From the NCBI RefSeq assembly GCF_027943255.1, contig NC_072896.1, forward strand, positions 8,432,001-8,496,000: DNA of 64,000 nucleotides, written 5' to 3'. The notes under the pieces are model-generated. The model made no database searches and had not been told where the DNA came from. It saw only the letters and a list, made by a program, of their open reading frames with translations. The DNA is from Anastrepha obliqua (Eukaryota; Arthropoda; Insecta; Diptera; Tephritidae). The number at the start of each line of letters is the position of its first letter. The first letter of the stretch is position 1. Positions 12,540 to 23,719 of this stretch are shown piece by piece. A program made the position numbers and the translations under genes.

Positions 12540-12900
12540 TTTCGTGTGCGCTTTTGCGCGATTTTAATTGCCATTAACTTCGAATCACTTAAGGCACTGC
12601 AAATCCTATACCGTTTGCTTCTAATTTATCGCGCGCCTAATTTATGACTTCTGCGTTAATTAATATTAATACAAAAATTTTACTCAAATATCCTTCACCA
12701 AAGTCACTCGCGACGCAAACTACCCGGCTTGATCGCCGATTCGACACTTTCGTATTTATTTCGTTAGCCCACTTTGCAACTCAATGTCTCGCCAACACGT
12801 GCGCTACGCTCAACAGTTGGTTGCCTACTGAAGCGTCGCGAGTCATAACTGACACAGCCACAGTCGCCGCCGACTCTGCCACCATTTAAATACAATATTG
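12540..12900 (-). promoter_or_regulatory. Candidate alternative promoter or 5' leader (weak)
   Basis: This block is clearly richer in G and C than its surroundings. Read on the minus strand it looks like an insect 5' leader: it contains TCAGTT (initiator-like, near 12850-12855), followed by an unstructured non-coding stretch with several CG dinucleotides and no long open frame. It sits in the presumed intron of the minus-strand navigator gene, a gene type known for multiple promoters. No splice donor was established and no TATA box is evident, so this is inference only. Confidence 0.2.
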
Positions 12901-13414
12901 CGGTTGCTTGCACCGCCTTCACCACAACCAGACACCGGCTTCCTCAGTACCCACAACATAGTAATACTACGCGTCTACATACATATGTGTGAATGTGTGT
13001 GCATAGGTACGTATGTAAGAGTGTTTGTGTTTACGCTGATCTCCTTACGTAGCGATTGCTGGTTGTGGTGTTCATGTTTGACTTTTTGTTTTTGATCTAC
13101 TTGGTTCGATTGGGTTCTTGTCCGTATGCGCTCGTCTGTTTATTTTGTTTGTTGTTCTTTCCGATCTTTGCACTGCGCGCCGCCGCTTGTGTGTTCCATT
13201 GTATGTCCATTGTTTGCTTATGGATCTTCAGCAATTGTTTTTATTTGTCTTTTCGATTTCATCGCAATTCAATAATTTCTTTGCAATATTTTTTAGTTGG
13301 ACTGCTTCTTATTGTGGATGTTGGGAATCGGTTTGCTGTGTCTGTGGTAACACGCTACGATCAAAATTAGTCGGCCCAAGCGTGAAGTAAAAAGTAAAAT
13401 TTAAATAGAGCAAA

Positions 13415-13480
13415 TTAGGTCAGGTCAGTTAAGGTCAGGTCAGCTCAGATCGGATCAGGCCCAATTAGATCAAATCAGAT
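13415..13480. repeat. Short AGGTC/AGATC pentamer-like repeat
   Basis: The motif GGTCAGGTCAG recurs with variants (GGTCAGCTCAGATC, GGATCAGG, AGATCAAATCAGA) over about 65 bp. It is degenerate simple repeat with no coding content. Confidence 0.55.
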
Positions 13481-13699
13481 AATAGGAAAAGTGATTATCA
13501 TAAAACTTGTATCGTTCGGTTGAAGTGGTGATATTATAGGCAGATTGAAATACAAAGTAAGATAAATAATCAAGAAATTAGTCCACGAAAGTCGCCAACC
13601 CACCAAGGTTGAAGTGGTGATTTAGCAGGAATCTAATTAGCGCATGCGCACCATTTTGCTGCCACATTCTCGCTACCAACAAGCTATACGAGTTATTCC

Positions 13700-14160
13700 T
13701 TCACGACTAAATCCAGTCGGTGCGATTGAGAAACCTCTTAAGATTGCTTGCGTCTACACCGGCCAGCTCTTTTAGGTTTTCAAAAAGCGGTTTTCCAAGG
13801 GTTACCATCCTCGCCTTCCATAGGGCAGGACATTCACAGTCGGCCGTCACAGTACAAGCCGCGACTCGTAGCTATTTTTAGTAGCCTAAAAGGTTACCCT
13901 ATTGCTAATACTTCCATCTGCAAGTATTAGGAAGGCGATTTTTTCAATTCTAATATATGTCTATGAGAATATATGCCAGCTCCAACATCACAGCCCATTT
14001 TTGAACCATCTGCCGAGGTTGTTTAGTAGAAGCCCCTTACTCCATTTCTCCGAAGATGGAAATAGAGTGGCAAAATTCCTATTGAAAGTCACCATGGGGA
14101 CTATGTAATCAGTCCTCCCCGAAGTGAACTGAGCTTTTCGCAATAGTAGATTGGCATGAC
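13700..14160 (-). pseudogene. Non-LTR retrotransposon C-terminal tail remnant
   Basis: The minus strand from about 13860 to 13707 reads VTADCECPALWKARMV, then TLGKPLFENLKELAG and VDASNLKRFLNRTDWI, ending at a TAG at 13707-13709. The CPALW, ELAGVD and RFLNRTDW blocks are the usual ending of RNase H-type insect non-LTR polyproteins, just after the zinc knuckle. Sequence up to about 14160 reads through stops with weak similarity. It is a decayed fragment; the stop codon position is the best defined part. Confidence 0.6.
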
Positions 14161-14234
14161 CATTTTTCCTTCCAGCGATCCGATTAATTTAAGGTAAGTG
14201 CACTCATGGTTGCCATCTTTTTGATATGGCTCAA

Positions 14235-15612
14235 ACGTCTATCATTTGTAAATATATGCCTTGCGTTTTCTGAGCCCCAGATCCGGCAATTTTGCTTGTT
14301 GAAGAAGCCACCGAGGTGGAAATGGGCCTCATCACTTAATATGATTTTCGATGGAATTCCGGATCATTTTTAAGCTTTTCAACGACCCAATCAGCAAAGA
14401 CACGACGTTGTTGATGATCGACCGGCTTGAATTCTTGTGTCAACTGGACTTTATAAACCTTAAGACCCAAATCTTTATGCAAAATACGGTGTAATTACGT
14501 TTGTGTGACGTTGAATGCCTATTCCAAAGAACGACGAGGAATGCACAAACCTGGGTTTTCTTCAACACTTTAGGCTACAACAGCAATATTTTCGGCTGTT
14601 CTTGGGCGACGTGCACGGGTTTTATTCTTCACATCACTAACTTTTCCCAACAGCTCGAATTTTTTCACTAATTTCTAAATTGCGGTCCGAACAGGTGCTT
14701 CACGATGACCCAAAAATATTCGAGTTTTACGAACCGTCTCTGCCAAATTTTCCCCATTTTTATAGTGAATTTTCGTAATTTCAATGTGTTGTTTAAGGGG
14801 GAAGTCTACTGTGACAATGGGAAAAACAGGCTTATTTTCCGGATTTTATTTCTAACAAAATATTGCTCGTACATAAAATCTATTTAAACTCTTATCTTTA
14901 TTATATATTTAAGTTTTTGAAAAAAAAATTTTAAGTCAAAATATTCAAAATGGCCGCTGTGGCACTTCTGCAAGCGCAGGTCCGCTTTTCTATACGGTGT
15001 ACACGATATCTCGAGTTCTGATAAATGAATCAGCTTAAAAATTTAATTATATATTCTCTGTAATAGTGTCTCTCGTCTGACATAGGATTTTTTTGATATC
15101 GTTATTTGTTAAATTGTTATAAACAATAGTAACATCAATTTTAGGCAAAAAAAAAAGAATTTTCAAGAATTTTTTTTTCAACGCCAAAATTTTTTATCGA
15201 CATAATCCTACGTCAGACGAGAGTCAATATTATGTATATGATAACAATATTTTGTTTTTTTGTTTTAGATCACCGAAACGTAAGATTTCATGTACACCGT
15301 TTAGGCACCTAAGAAAAGCGGACCTGCGCTTGTAGAAGTGCCACAGCGGCCATTTTGAATATTTTGACTTAAATTTTTTTTTTCAAAAACTTAAATATAT
15401 AATAAAGATAAGAGTTTAAATAGATTTTATGTACGAGCAATATTTTGTTAGAAATAAAATCCGGAAAATAAGCCTGTTTTTTCCCTTGTCACAGTAGACT
15501 TCCCCCTTAAGCGCGAATCGATCCATTTTTATTAATGCCGTAGTCTCTACTTGACATCTACCGAAATAGCGGACTATTCAAAGTAACACCTGTTATTGGA
15601 AACCCCTTTATG
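14235..15612 (-). mobile_element. Half of a Tc1/mariner-like element (SDEAHFHLGG type), interrupted
   Basis: The right end is a terminal repeat (rc starts GGGGTTTCCAATAACAGGTG, 15588-15612). Inside, on the minus strand, the transposase begins near 15525 with MDRFAL and, after skipping the 710 bp insertion, continues KQHIEITKIHY, GENLAETVRK, the SLELGIPQ-like helix-turn-helix region, LTQEFKPVDHQQRRVFADW and DEAHFHLGGFFNKQNCRIWG with the first catalytic Asp (near 14300-14340). It breaks off near 14245 after GSENA, so the second and third catalytic residues are absent. This is the widespread insect DDE family with NWPPRSCDLTPLD as its third block. The same terminal repeat occurs at 22934-22960. 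Not functional. Confidence 0.8.
14797..15506. mobile_element. 710 bp foldback element flanked by TTAA
   Basis: TTAA lies directly on both sides (14793-14796 and 15507-15510). The ends are GGGGGAAGTCTACTGTGACA on one strand and its reverse complement on the other. The outer arms, 14797-14990 and 15312-15506, are nearly identical inverted copies of about 195 bp with few mismatches. Further in, CTCTCGTCTGAC plus AGGATT at 15069-15090 is mirrored at 15206-15226, so most of the element folds on itself. It has no open frame. TTAA duplication is typical of the piggyBac superfamily, so a non-autonomous piggyBac-type MITE is the best guess; no partner transposase with these ends is visible. High arm identity suggests a recent insertion. 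Confidence 0.88.
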
Positions 15613-18190
15613 TGGTTGATACCTCAAATTTAGTACAGTCCGAAGCGTTTTGTTTCTAAGAAATGCTTTTGTCTTTAACTACAAGAGAATTTTGGAATTT
15701 TTAACCTAGTTTTTTATTGTTTGTTTTTTGTAATTATAAAAAAAAGAGATATTTTAATTTAGTCGTGTAAATTTTAAATTTTAAGAAAACTGTAATTTGT
15801 GCTGTAAGTCATTTAAAGAGCTATAAGCTTATCTAAAAAATTGTAATTTAATATTATCTGGCAACAGTGGCTAGAAGTTAAAATCGTAATTTATACAAAT
15901 GTAATGATTTCCAGAATTGCATGAGTCTATCGGTGTTAAAAATAGTAACCCATGGACCTTTCCGATCCACTAAACTAATATCAGATAAGAAGTAGCTGCT
16001 CAGAGAAAATATCTTTTACCGCACTCCCTTCATGGTCTGCAACTGAACATTTTGTCCTCAACCATGAATACCGCCTGTAGCGCTCTCGCTGATTAACTCT
16101 TCACAACAATTAGCCGTCAAAGTAATTTTGATTTTGCTATGCGTATCTATGTATGTTATGTATTCGTATGTATCAACTATGTCAAAGTGTTGTTTTTAGC
16201 AAATCTGTGGTTTTGTGGTTAGAGCTATTATTTATCCCATGTTGTTTTTTGTACACAACATCTTTTGTCAACACACACAAACGCGCGCACTACTCACTAA
16301 CTGATTGGAGTCGACGTGCCAGCAAAACAAGACGTTAATGACTTCGGCAGGGGTTCTCCGTTGTCTACTTCCTAGCTCTGGCACGTTATTGCCTCATTTT
16401 TTTGTGAATTCCAGAATGTAAACAAACATCACAAGCCACATGTGTTGAACTGTGGCTGGCAATAACGTATTGGTGGCACAATAACGTGCAACCGTCGTTA
16501 AATGTTGAAAAAATAAGGCGCAGCAACAACAACAGTGTGTGTGGTTATTCGTGTTTCGATACATGAGAGAGAGCTACGATCGATGAGTTCCACAGTTGTT
16601 TATGAATGGGTGGATTGTTGATGGTTGATAGCAGGCAATATGTTGCTAGTGTCGTAGCAACATGTTGATGAGGATTTGCTACAGACAGCAGTAGTGCAAA
16701 GTACTTGTAAATGTTTTTAGCAACAAACACCACAGAGTATTGCCGAACTATCAGTTATTACCACTTATCTACTTATTTCCAAATTCCATTTCTTGCTTTC
16801 CCACAGGCCAACAGTCTGCAACATAATCCTCAGCACTCATTCAACTTATTAGATATTAGAAATTTGAAACAATTTTCTTAAATAAGTAAACAAAGGATTA
16901 ATTTGTATGCCAGACAATGAATATATCACAACTAGTTGAGTCTGCCAGACAGAAAATTCACATGCACACAAACATAAATGCTGCTATGTGTGACTGCGTA
17001 TGCCAGTATTTGTATTTATTTACTTGGGCGTGCACCAGATGTTTACTGCTGATCAGCAACACACTGAACTCAACTGAACTAACGCGCACTCTTCTACATA
17101 TGCATGTATGTACGTACAAGTGGGTCTGCAAAGTTCAATGAGTAAACAAAATTTAAATGGAATTCTCCATAAGTCATCATACCCGCGCAACAAAAGCAAC
17201 ATACACCTACAAAAGAACAAATAAAAAATAGCTCAAAATTGAAATTTTACGTTGAACATCACAACAATAGCCAAGTGAGGTAGGTGCCTCATTGATTGTT
17301 GAACTGATCACTGATCGGAGCTGTCAGATGATTTGATGGAAGACGTTGGCGAGTTCTTTGACATCTTCGACTTGTTAAGTCAATCATTGCTGGAGAGTGG
17401 GAGTGTGGCAGGGAGTAAATGGATCATATTGCTTATGCAAGGAGTTTTTGTTTTATTTTATAAAAGTAAGAGAATGAAAAGAGAGTGAGGATGCAGTGCA
17501 GAGGATCACAGTGGTCGAGTAACATTTGGGAAATATTGTTGAATTCGTTCGTTTGAAATGGAAGTGGAACTAGAAACGTCAAGCGATTGTAGCTCAAGAT
17601 TTTTCTCTATCAATAGTTTTGACGAGTTTCCTGTTTTTCTGAATGTCAGAGTATAAAAGTCTAGCTCATTGACTAACAAAAGCCTCTCAAATCCAAATTC
17701 CAAACTTTATTCAGCAATTAGAAAAATTTCATAATCTTTTCAATATAATCGCATACTTTCAATAAAAAATTTTTGAAACATTTTTGGTATACGGTTTTAT
17801 AGCTTATTTAACTTTAATAATAAATAAAAATATTTTAAAATTAATAAATTATGTCATAAGCAGAAGTTTAATAAACTAATAATAAATAAAATTTAATTCA
17901 TAATAAAGTGCAAGTTTGAAGTAACTGAAACATTCCGTTGATTTTTTATATTTTTTTTCACGGTGTCGCGCATTTTCTTCGTATAAAATATTCCTTGCAT
18001 TTCTTAGTAATTCTAATTAAAAATCGGGACGAAAAGTCTGGAGATTTTTTTAAATATTTTTATAACGTTTGAAACTTAGATTCACACGGTTTTCGTTAGA
18101 CAATGAGCTATGCTTTAAAATAATGAACATTCATAAAGAAAAGGAAAAATACTCAAGTGTTATTTAGTTTTGTCGCCGGCCTTACGTATG
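15613..18190. other. No gene seen
   Basis: No recognisable coding or mobile sequence. Short open frames (for example 16153-16338, 16917-17141, 17506-17703) have no domain. The spaced words CACGTTATTGCC (near 16381), CAATAACGT (near 16461) and CAATAACGTGCA (near 16480) form a small repeated motif of unknown meaning. Confidence 0.5.
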
Positions 18191-18199
18191 TATGCATTT

Positions 18200-19540
18200 T
18201 ACTCAGCGGTGATTGTAATGACAATTGTGATGGAAGTCGTAATGGTAATGGTGATATTAATTACAATAAAAACGGTAGCTGATTTTGCAATAGTAACTTC
18301 ATACCCAATAGCAATGATAAGAATTAATAGTATTGGTTTTGGTGTAATTGAATTGGAACAGTTGGGGAACTACATCGGATGTGTAAACAGGATTAATATT
18401 GGGCATTATAATGGTGTTGGTAATGGTATTGGTAGGTACTATCTATATATTGGCGTTGAAAATAAGTTTTAGAGTGAAATTGAACTAGAAGCAGCATTAA
18501 GTTTTATTTTATGTAGCGTTTTTTGTAATACTAATGACAACTCATTGTAATGCTACTTGTAATGGAAATAATGGTGTCAACGATAATAGGTATTAGTAAT
18601 GTTAATATTCTTGACAATAGTAATGGTAATAGTAATTGTGAAGATGGTGTAATCGATATTAGGTATTGATAATGGCAATGGTAGCCGTAGTGATGTTGTC
18701 AACTATGGTATTGGTATTGGCAATGGTAATATTTCTGAAAATATTAATGGTAAAGGTAATTGTAACGACGATGTCAATGATGGTAGGTATTGGTACTGGA
18801 AATATTCTTCAAAATTGCAATGGTAGTGATAATTGTAATGATGGTGTGAACGATGATAGGTATTGGTAATGGTAATTGGATAACAGCAATGGTAATTGCA
18901 GTGATGGTGGCAACGAAAATAGGTATTGACAATTGTAATATTTTTTGATAATAGTAGTGGTCATGGTAATTGCAATGATAGTGTCAGTGGTGGTAGGTAT
19001 TGGTAATGTAGATATTCTGGATAATCGGAGGAAATGGTAATTCATATGATGCTGTCCATAATGATAAGTATTAGTAATGGGAATCTACTTAAAAATCGTA
19101 ATGGTGAGACATATATGGCACCGGTATTAATAGTTATCCCAATAGTAATGGTAATTCTTTTTTCTTCTTCTTTCATAGCGTTACAACGCGGGGTGCGTCA
19201 AAGCTTCCTTCAAAATGCTAGTCCAAAGCGGTCTATCTTGAGTAATGTAATAGTAATGGTAATGGTAAAGGTAATTATAATGGCAATGGTAATGGTAATA
19301 GCAATGGTAATGGTAATGGGAATGGTAATAGTAATGACAGCAATGTAGTAATAATGATATATTCTGGTGATATCCATGATAATAGCAACGGACGTGGTAA
19401 TGGTAATAGTAAAAAATGTATGTAATGGTAGTGGAAATGTTGGTGATTACGGCTAACGTACTGCTTATGGTAATAATGTCCATAATAATTGCATTCGACA
19501 ATTGCAATAACAAATAATTTAAAAGTCAAGATTATCAGTC
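18200..19540. repeat. GGTAAT-rich minisatellite with a longer repeat unit
   Basis: The whole stretch is built from degenerate AATGGTAATGG words. A longer unit is superimposed: GGTGTCAACGATNATAGGTATTGGTAATGG then ATATTCTTGATAATAG. Its key word recurs near 18575, 18645, 18694, 18770, 18843, 18906, 18980 and 19050, at intervals of 50-76 bp, mostly near 72. The simple array continues to about 19470. The long open frames on both strands (18170-18472, 19034-19348, 19181-19529 and others) are by-products of the repeat and should not be called genes. Confidence 0.8.
19157..19241 (-). mobile_element. Tiny 5'-truncated non-LTR (RTE-like) tail
   Basis: About 85 bp unlike the surrounding GGTAAT array. 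On the minus strand it reads QDRPLWTSILKEALTHPAL followed by a stop, a short 3' tail and an AAGAAGAAGAAAAAAG end. The EALTHPAL stop and the AAG-rich tail resemble the extreme 3' end of insect RTE-like elements; 29690-30692 also ends in AAGAAG repeats. It is consistent with a heavily truncated insertion into the minisatellite. Confidence 0.6.
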
Positions 19541-19544
19541 ACAT

Positions 19545-20880
19545 TTACCACCGCTGGGTTAAAGTCCACCACGCACAACAATATTGCCATTTGTCATCTT
19601 GCAAAGAGTCGTACATAGCACTGAGCAGCGCCTTCACTCGACATGAAAATTCGCCAATCGAAATTAGATGAAGCGTTAAGATAAGATTACGATCGCGGGC
19701 GCGCTCTGTCGCGCCGAACAAGGATCACTTGCGGCTGGTAACCTAAATATGTATGTACGAATTTATTTCGGTTTCTATTGCCAATTGTGGTGGCAAAAAC
19801 CACAAATGCAGTTGGGGAAGGCTAAGACAAGACTAATAAGGTAAAATGTCGTGGCTAGCCAGTGGTTTGGTTTTCCATTTCCATTGGGTATTGCGTTTTT
19901 TTTCATTTGATTTGTATGCCTTTGCTACAGTTTTCTTTTTCGTTTTCTTGTTTTGTTTTATTGTCTCATTTGCATTCATTTGCCAAAGCGATTCGTGACG
20001 TTTGTGCGCGTATTTTACTCCCGTTGACCAGGCACAAAATTGTGTATTAATAGTGAAATCTGAAGTAAGTTAAAAAAGGATAGTAAAAGAAAAGCTTATC
20101 TTTGAAACCAAAACAAAAGAAAAAAACAGAAAAATGAAGTCGAAGTATAAAAAATTAGGTAATGATCAATATTTAAAGACATCGTTTACGCTGCAGGGGG
20201 TGATTATGTTTGGTAAGAGAAGTACTTGGAAGTTTTGTTAGCATAGAAATAAGAAAATATAATAAAATTAAAAAATCCAGTATCAGTAAAGGGAGTATAA
20301 GGAATATCTGTAAAATGTGCCAACTGCGACGTGAATTCATAATATGCAGATTTCAAAACTTGTGTACATATTTATGAAGCCTTTATCTATTACTTGGGCG
20401 AGTTTCTCCTCCAATTTGTGGTCCATTTTGATGTAGTTCTACAAATGAAATGACTTATATAAGTAGTTTCATGACAGCAGATGATTTTTAAAGCAATATT
20501 TTTCATGGCAGATATATAATCAGGGGAGTGACCTTTAGTAGAAGAACCTTTTTCTGTCATTTAGTGAATGAATTTAAACTATAGCGGTATTTAAAGTGAA
20601 AAAAATAACAGTATTTCATTCGCTGACTCTATTTTTGGCTATTTCTAGATAAAATTACTTCCAGAACTCGTTTTCTCTCAACACCCTCCACTCTCTTTCC
20701 GAGAACTTTAAATATTAATTTGTTTCAGTTTCGCCCATTTCATAGCCATTAATTTGATTTAGAGTTGTTTTTATAGCCGTAAGGAATAATAAATACTAGC
20801 AGAGGCTCCACGTATAATATGACAGCGATTCTCTGACGACATTACCGCATTTCACTTTTCTGAATTTGTTAACTAATTTT
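19545..20880. other. No gene seen
   Basis: Intronic-looking DNA without recognisable coding sequence. 19545-19740 is somewhat richer in G and C but stops interrupt every frame, and I recognise no motif. Confidence 0.45.
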
Positions 20881-20884
20881 CAGA

Positions 20885-21440
20885 TCTTGGTAGCGAAGTA
20901 GCAGCTTTTGGTGGTACGGATGAAGATGTCAAATTTCGCATTGGTAAAGCTAGAGCCGCCTGCGGTGTGCTGTCTTCTGTGTGGCGCAATAAAAACACCA
21001 GCATTCACACGACGTATTAACGGTTCTACTTTATGCTTGGTTTACATGGAAAGTGACCAGAACACATCACTACGACCCTTCAGCTTTTTATAAAGCACTG
21101 CCTGAGGAACATCTACGGCATTTTTTGGCCCAAAACAATTTCGAACTCAGATCGATCGAAAAAGGCCCAAATGGACTCAGCCGAAATGCCCATAAAACGT
21201 CAAAAATGGAGATGGATTGGGCACACGCTACTCAAAAACGATGCAAGCATTGCACGAAAGGCATTGGAGTGGAACCCTTTCACGAATGTTGGTCGCAAGT
21301 CTGATAGACCAAGGGAAACTTAAAGGCGAACATTTGAAAGGGAAGTTACAAGCATCGGAAAGGGCTGAAACCAATTGGAGTACATTGCCAAAAATCACAC
21401 AAGATGATGCACAGCCATGGTTGATTCTTTGAAGAAGAAA
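20885..21440 (+). pseudogene. Non-LTR reverse transcriptase C-terminal remnant
   Basis: Across two or three frames the plus strand reads LGSEVAAFGGTDEDVKFRIGKARAACGVLSSVWRN (near 20885-20992), a decayed VKSVLLYGCETW region (near 21030), then LQLFIKHCLRNIYGIFWPKTISNSD (near 21078-21150) and KRQKWRWIGHTLLKNDASIARKALEWNP (near 21200-21285). These blocks in this order are the thumb-to-tail part of common insect non-LTR polyproteins. The polymerase active site is upstream and absent. Frameshifts near 20990 and 21060 and a stop near 21330 kill it. Confidence 0.68.
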
Positions 21441-21444
21441 GTCT

Positions 21445-22930
21445 TTTTTCGAGTTTAGCGATGTCCAGGTGGAACTTTTCTTCTTGCTCATCCAAAACTG
21501 CTGCTAAATTTTCAGTTATGAAATCGAAGTCAGAAAGCACGAAATTTATTTATACAAGACACGATACCATACTTGGCCTTGTACGCTGAGAAAAATTTCT
21601 CGGCATGAGGAAAAGCTCATAGTCTTAGCTTTTGTTGTTACAGATGCTAAGATGAACAGTGATTTGGAATCACTTGAAACTTGCACTTCATTATACTAAA
21701 ATTCAACGGGCTATTAAACTGCATACCCAGTAAGTTCTACAAATTCTGTTTAAAAATGTGAAGGTTTTAATAAGACTTTGAAAAATTCAAAATGTTTTAC
21801 AAAGTTTGCAACTTTTTTTATAAAAAAAAATAGAATATGTATATATGTAGCAGTGTTAGATGCATTAAAAATGATTAAATGATAAAGGTAGTCATGAAGC
21901 AGGAAGGCAATATGGATTTGAAGATAAAGTTAAAGTTGAAGCAATCATTTCACGCGGTTAAAAATGATTGTGATTTAAAAAGTTGAGCAGCAATCCAGAG
22001 CATTTTTTTTTATTTCTACGAAAATTACTAGCATATGCACACACATACATAAATTTACAATTCCACATAAGCGCTCATGCCTCCTAAATTGCACTGTGTG
22101 GCAGGCAACTGGTGTCTGGTGTGGCTGGTGTGTTTAGCTCACGAATGGCAAATACTTACAATGTATGCACTCTTTTTAATTTAGAATACACCGATTGTAT
22201 GTTGTAATTAATAGCGCGCACACAAGCAGACTTTGTATATATGTACATATGCATGCAGTTAAATACAAATAGAGCCACGATAACCTATGCCACACCAAAA
22301 GAAAAAAAGAAAAAAAATAGCTAAATATGTAAAGCTAAAAAATAATTATTCGACTTCGCGTTGCCGTTCAGAGATGAAGTTCTGCTTTTGTTTGTAGTTT
22401 GAGAAAGAATTTAAGCATAAAATACAGAAATAAAAAATAACCGAAACACGAAAATAACAACAATAAAAGTAAACAAAGCATAGGGTGGCATGGGCGCTGC
22501 CAAAATTTGTTATGACTAACAACATTAAAGGAATTCTGTAAATTGTAAATGCAACTCTTGTGCGTACAAATATACACTTATTTATGTTCTTTGCTACTGC
22601 GTTGTGTGTTGTGTATATTTCAACTTGTGCAACGTTAAGGAAAAATAAACTTTTATCAAGGTAAATGGAGTTTTAAAATTTATTTTTGATTTTCATGATT
22701 TTCACATACGCATAAAAAAATAATCAAATTGTATTATTTTCTAGGAAAAACAGTATTTCTTATACATCTCTACATTAGGGTGACACACCATTGAAATTGC
22801 GGTGTTTTGGTGGATATTATGAAATTTGTTAAATGAAAAGACTTCTGCCAAAATATATCTGAAAATTATTAAGATTTACATGAGCCGGTCCAAAAATACT
22901 TAAAAAAAAACAAGTTTTATTATAAATAAA
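21445..22930. other. No gene seen
   Basis: No clear element. The minus-strand frame 21346-21540 has a charged stretch (ENLAAVLDEQEEKFHLDIAK) that could be an ORF1-like coiled coil, but it overlaps the reverse transcriptase remnant on the other strand and is not supported otherwise. A TTAGGGTG word at 22775-22782 is mirrored at 24076-24083 (see findings). Confidence 0.4.
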
Positions 22931-22933
22931 ACT

Positions 22934-23185
22934 AAAGGGTTTTCCAATAACAGGTATTACAGGTGCGCTATCGAGAGATGATTAACGATTTTTTATGGCC
23001 AGAATTGGATGGTATTGATCTGGACAACGTTTATTTTCAACAAGATGGCCTACGTACCACACAAGGAGGTGGTCACAATTGGCCACCGATATCTTGTGAT
23101 TTAATACCTTGTGACTTTTTTCTTTGATGCCACGTGAAAGAAAAGGTCTACACCAACAGTTCAGGGTCGATTCAAGACCTCATTA
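22934..23185 (+). mobile_element. Tc1/mariner-like element, C-terminal piece with one terminal repeat
   Basis: The left end (AAAGGGTTTTCCAATAACAGG, 22934 on) is the terminal repeat also found reverse-complemented at 15588-15612. Coding sequence for the C-terminal half follows almost at once: RYREMINDFLWPELDG, DNVYFQQDG with the second catalytic Asp, HNWPPISCDLIPCDFFL with the third, then a TGA near 23125 and VKEKVYTNSSGSIQDL. The N-terminal half with the first Asp is deleted. The fragment ends abruptly near 23185 against an oppositely oriented mariner piece. Not functional. Confidence 0.75.
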
Positions 23186-23705
23186 TCAGTTACAATGTTG
23201 TAAAGGAAGTTCTCGTCTTTTCTCGCCTCTTTAATGAGGTCTTGCGAATGTCGAATTCTGAGCAATTTTTGGTTCTCAGTTAATTTGTGCGGAATGAAAC
23301 GTCCACAGACCTTTCATAAGCCCAAATGATCAGTTAAAATGCGATAAATCAATGTTTTGGAGATATTCAACTCCGATTCCATGAATTTCAACTATGATTT
23401 CTGTGCATTTTTGATAAATTTACGAAGAATTTCGATAGAGTTTTCGGGGATTACTGATTTTGGGCGGCCCGTATGTTTATTGTCATTTATGTCCTCACAA
23501 CCATCTCTGAAACGAGTAAACCACTCACGAACTCTGGCACGAGATAGACGATCACCGCCATAAACTTGTTTCATCAATTCAAATGTCTCGGTAAACGTTT
23601 TAGCGATTTTAAAACAAAATTTTATTTTAGCTTTTGTACCGATGACACAAACATTCTGACACTTTAGATGCAATAACTTCGCCTGCACTAAACCGAATGT
23701 CAACC
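23186..23705 (-). pseudogene. mariner transposase N-terminal half
   Basis: The minus strand reads IKFCFKIAKTFTETFELMKQVYGGDRLSRARVREWFTRF (near 23510-23625), then DNKHTGRPKSV and a second helix-turn-helix block (LNISKTLIYRILTDHLGL, near 23320-23375), FIPHKLTENQK and ENFLYNIVTDNE (near 23185-23220). The last motif is the first catalytic block, normally VTGDE; the Asp-bearing position reads D-N rather than G-D. Stops occur near 23395 and 23318. Everything after the first block is missing because it abuts the fragment at 22934-23185. It resembles the group of mariners whose transposase has GRPS after the first helix-turn-helix. Confidence 0.72.
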
Positions 23706-23719
23706 AGCTTTCACTGGAA

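Noticed and set aside
18170..19529. Several open frames of 60-110 codons on both strands that look like Met/Val/Ile-rich or Tyr/His-rich proteins
   Set aside because: They are direct products of the GGTAAT repeat, which lacks stops in several frames. No domain and no independent support.
21346..21540. Charged minus-strand frame with a coiled-coil look
   Set aside because: Its first half is antisense to a recognisable reverse transcriptase remnant, and no similar protein is known to me.
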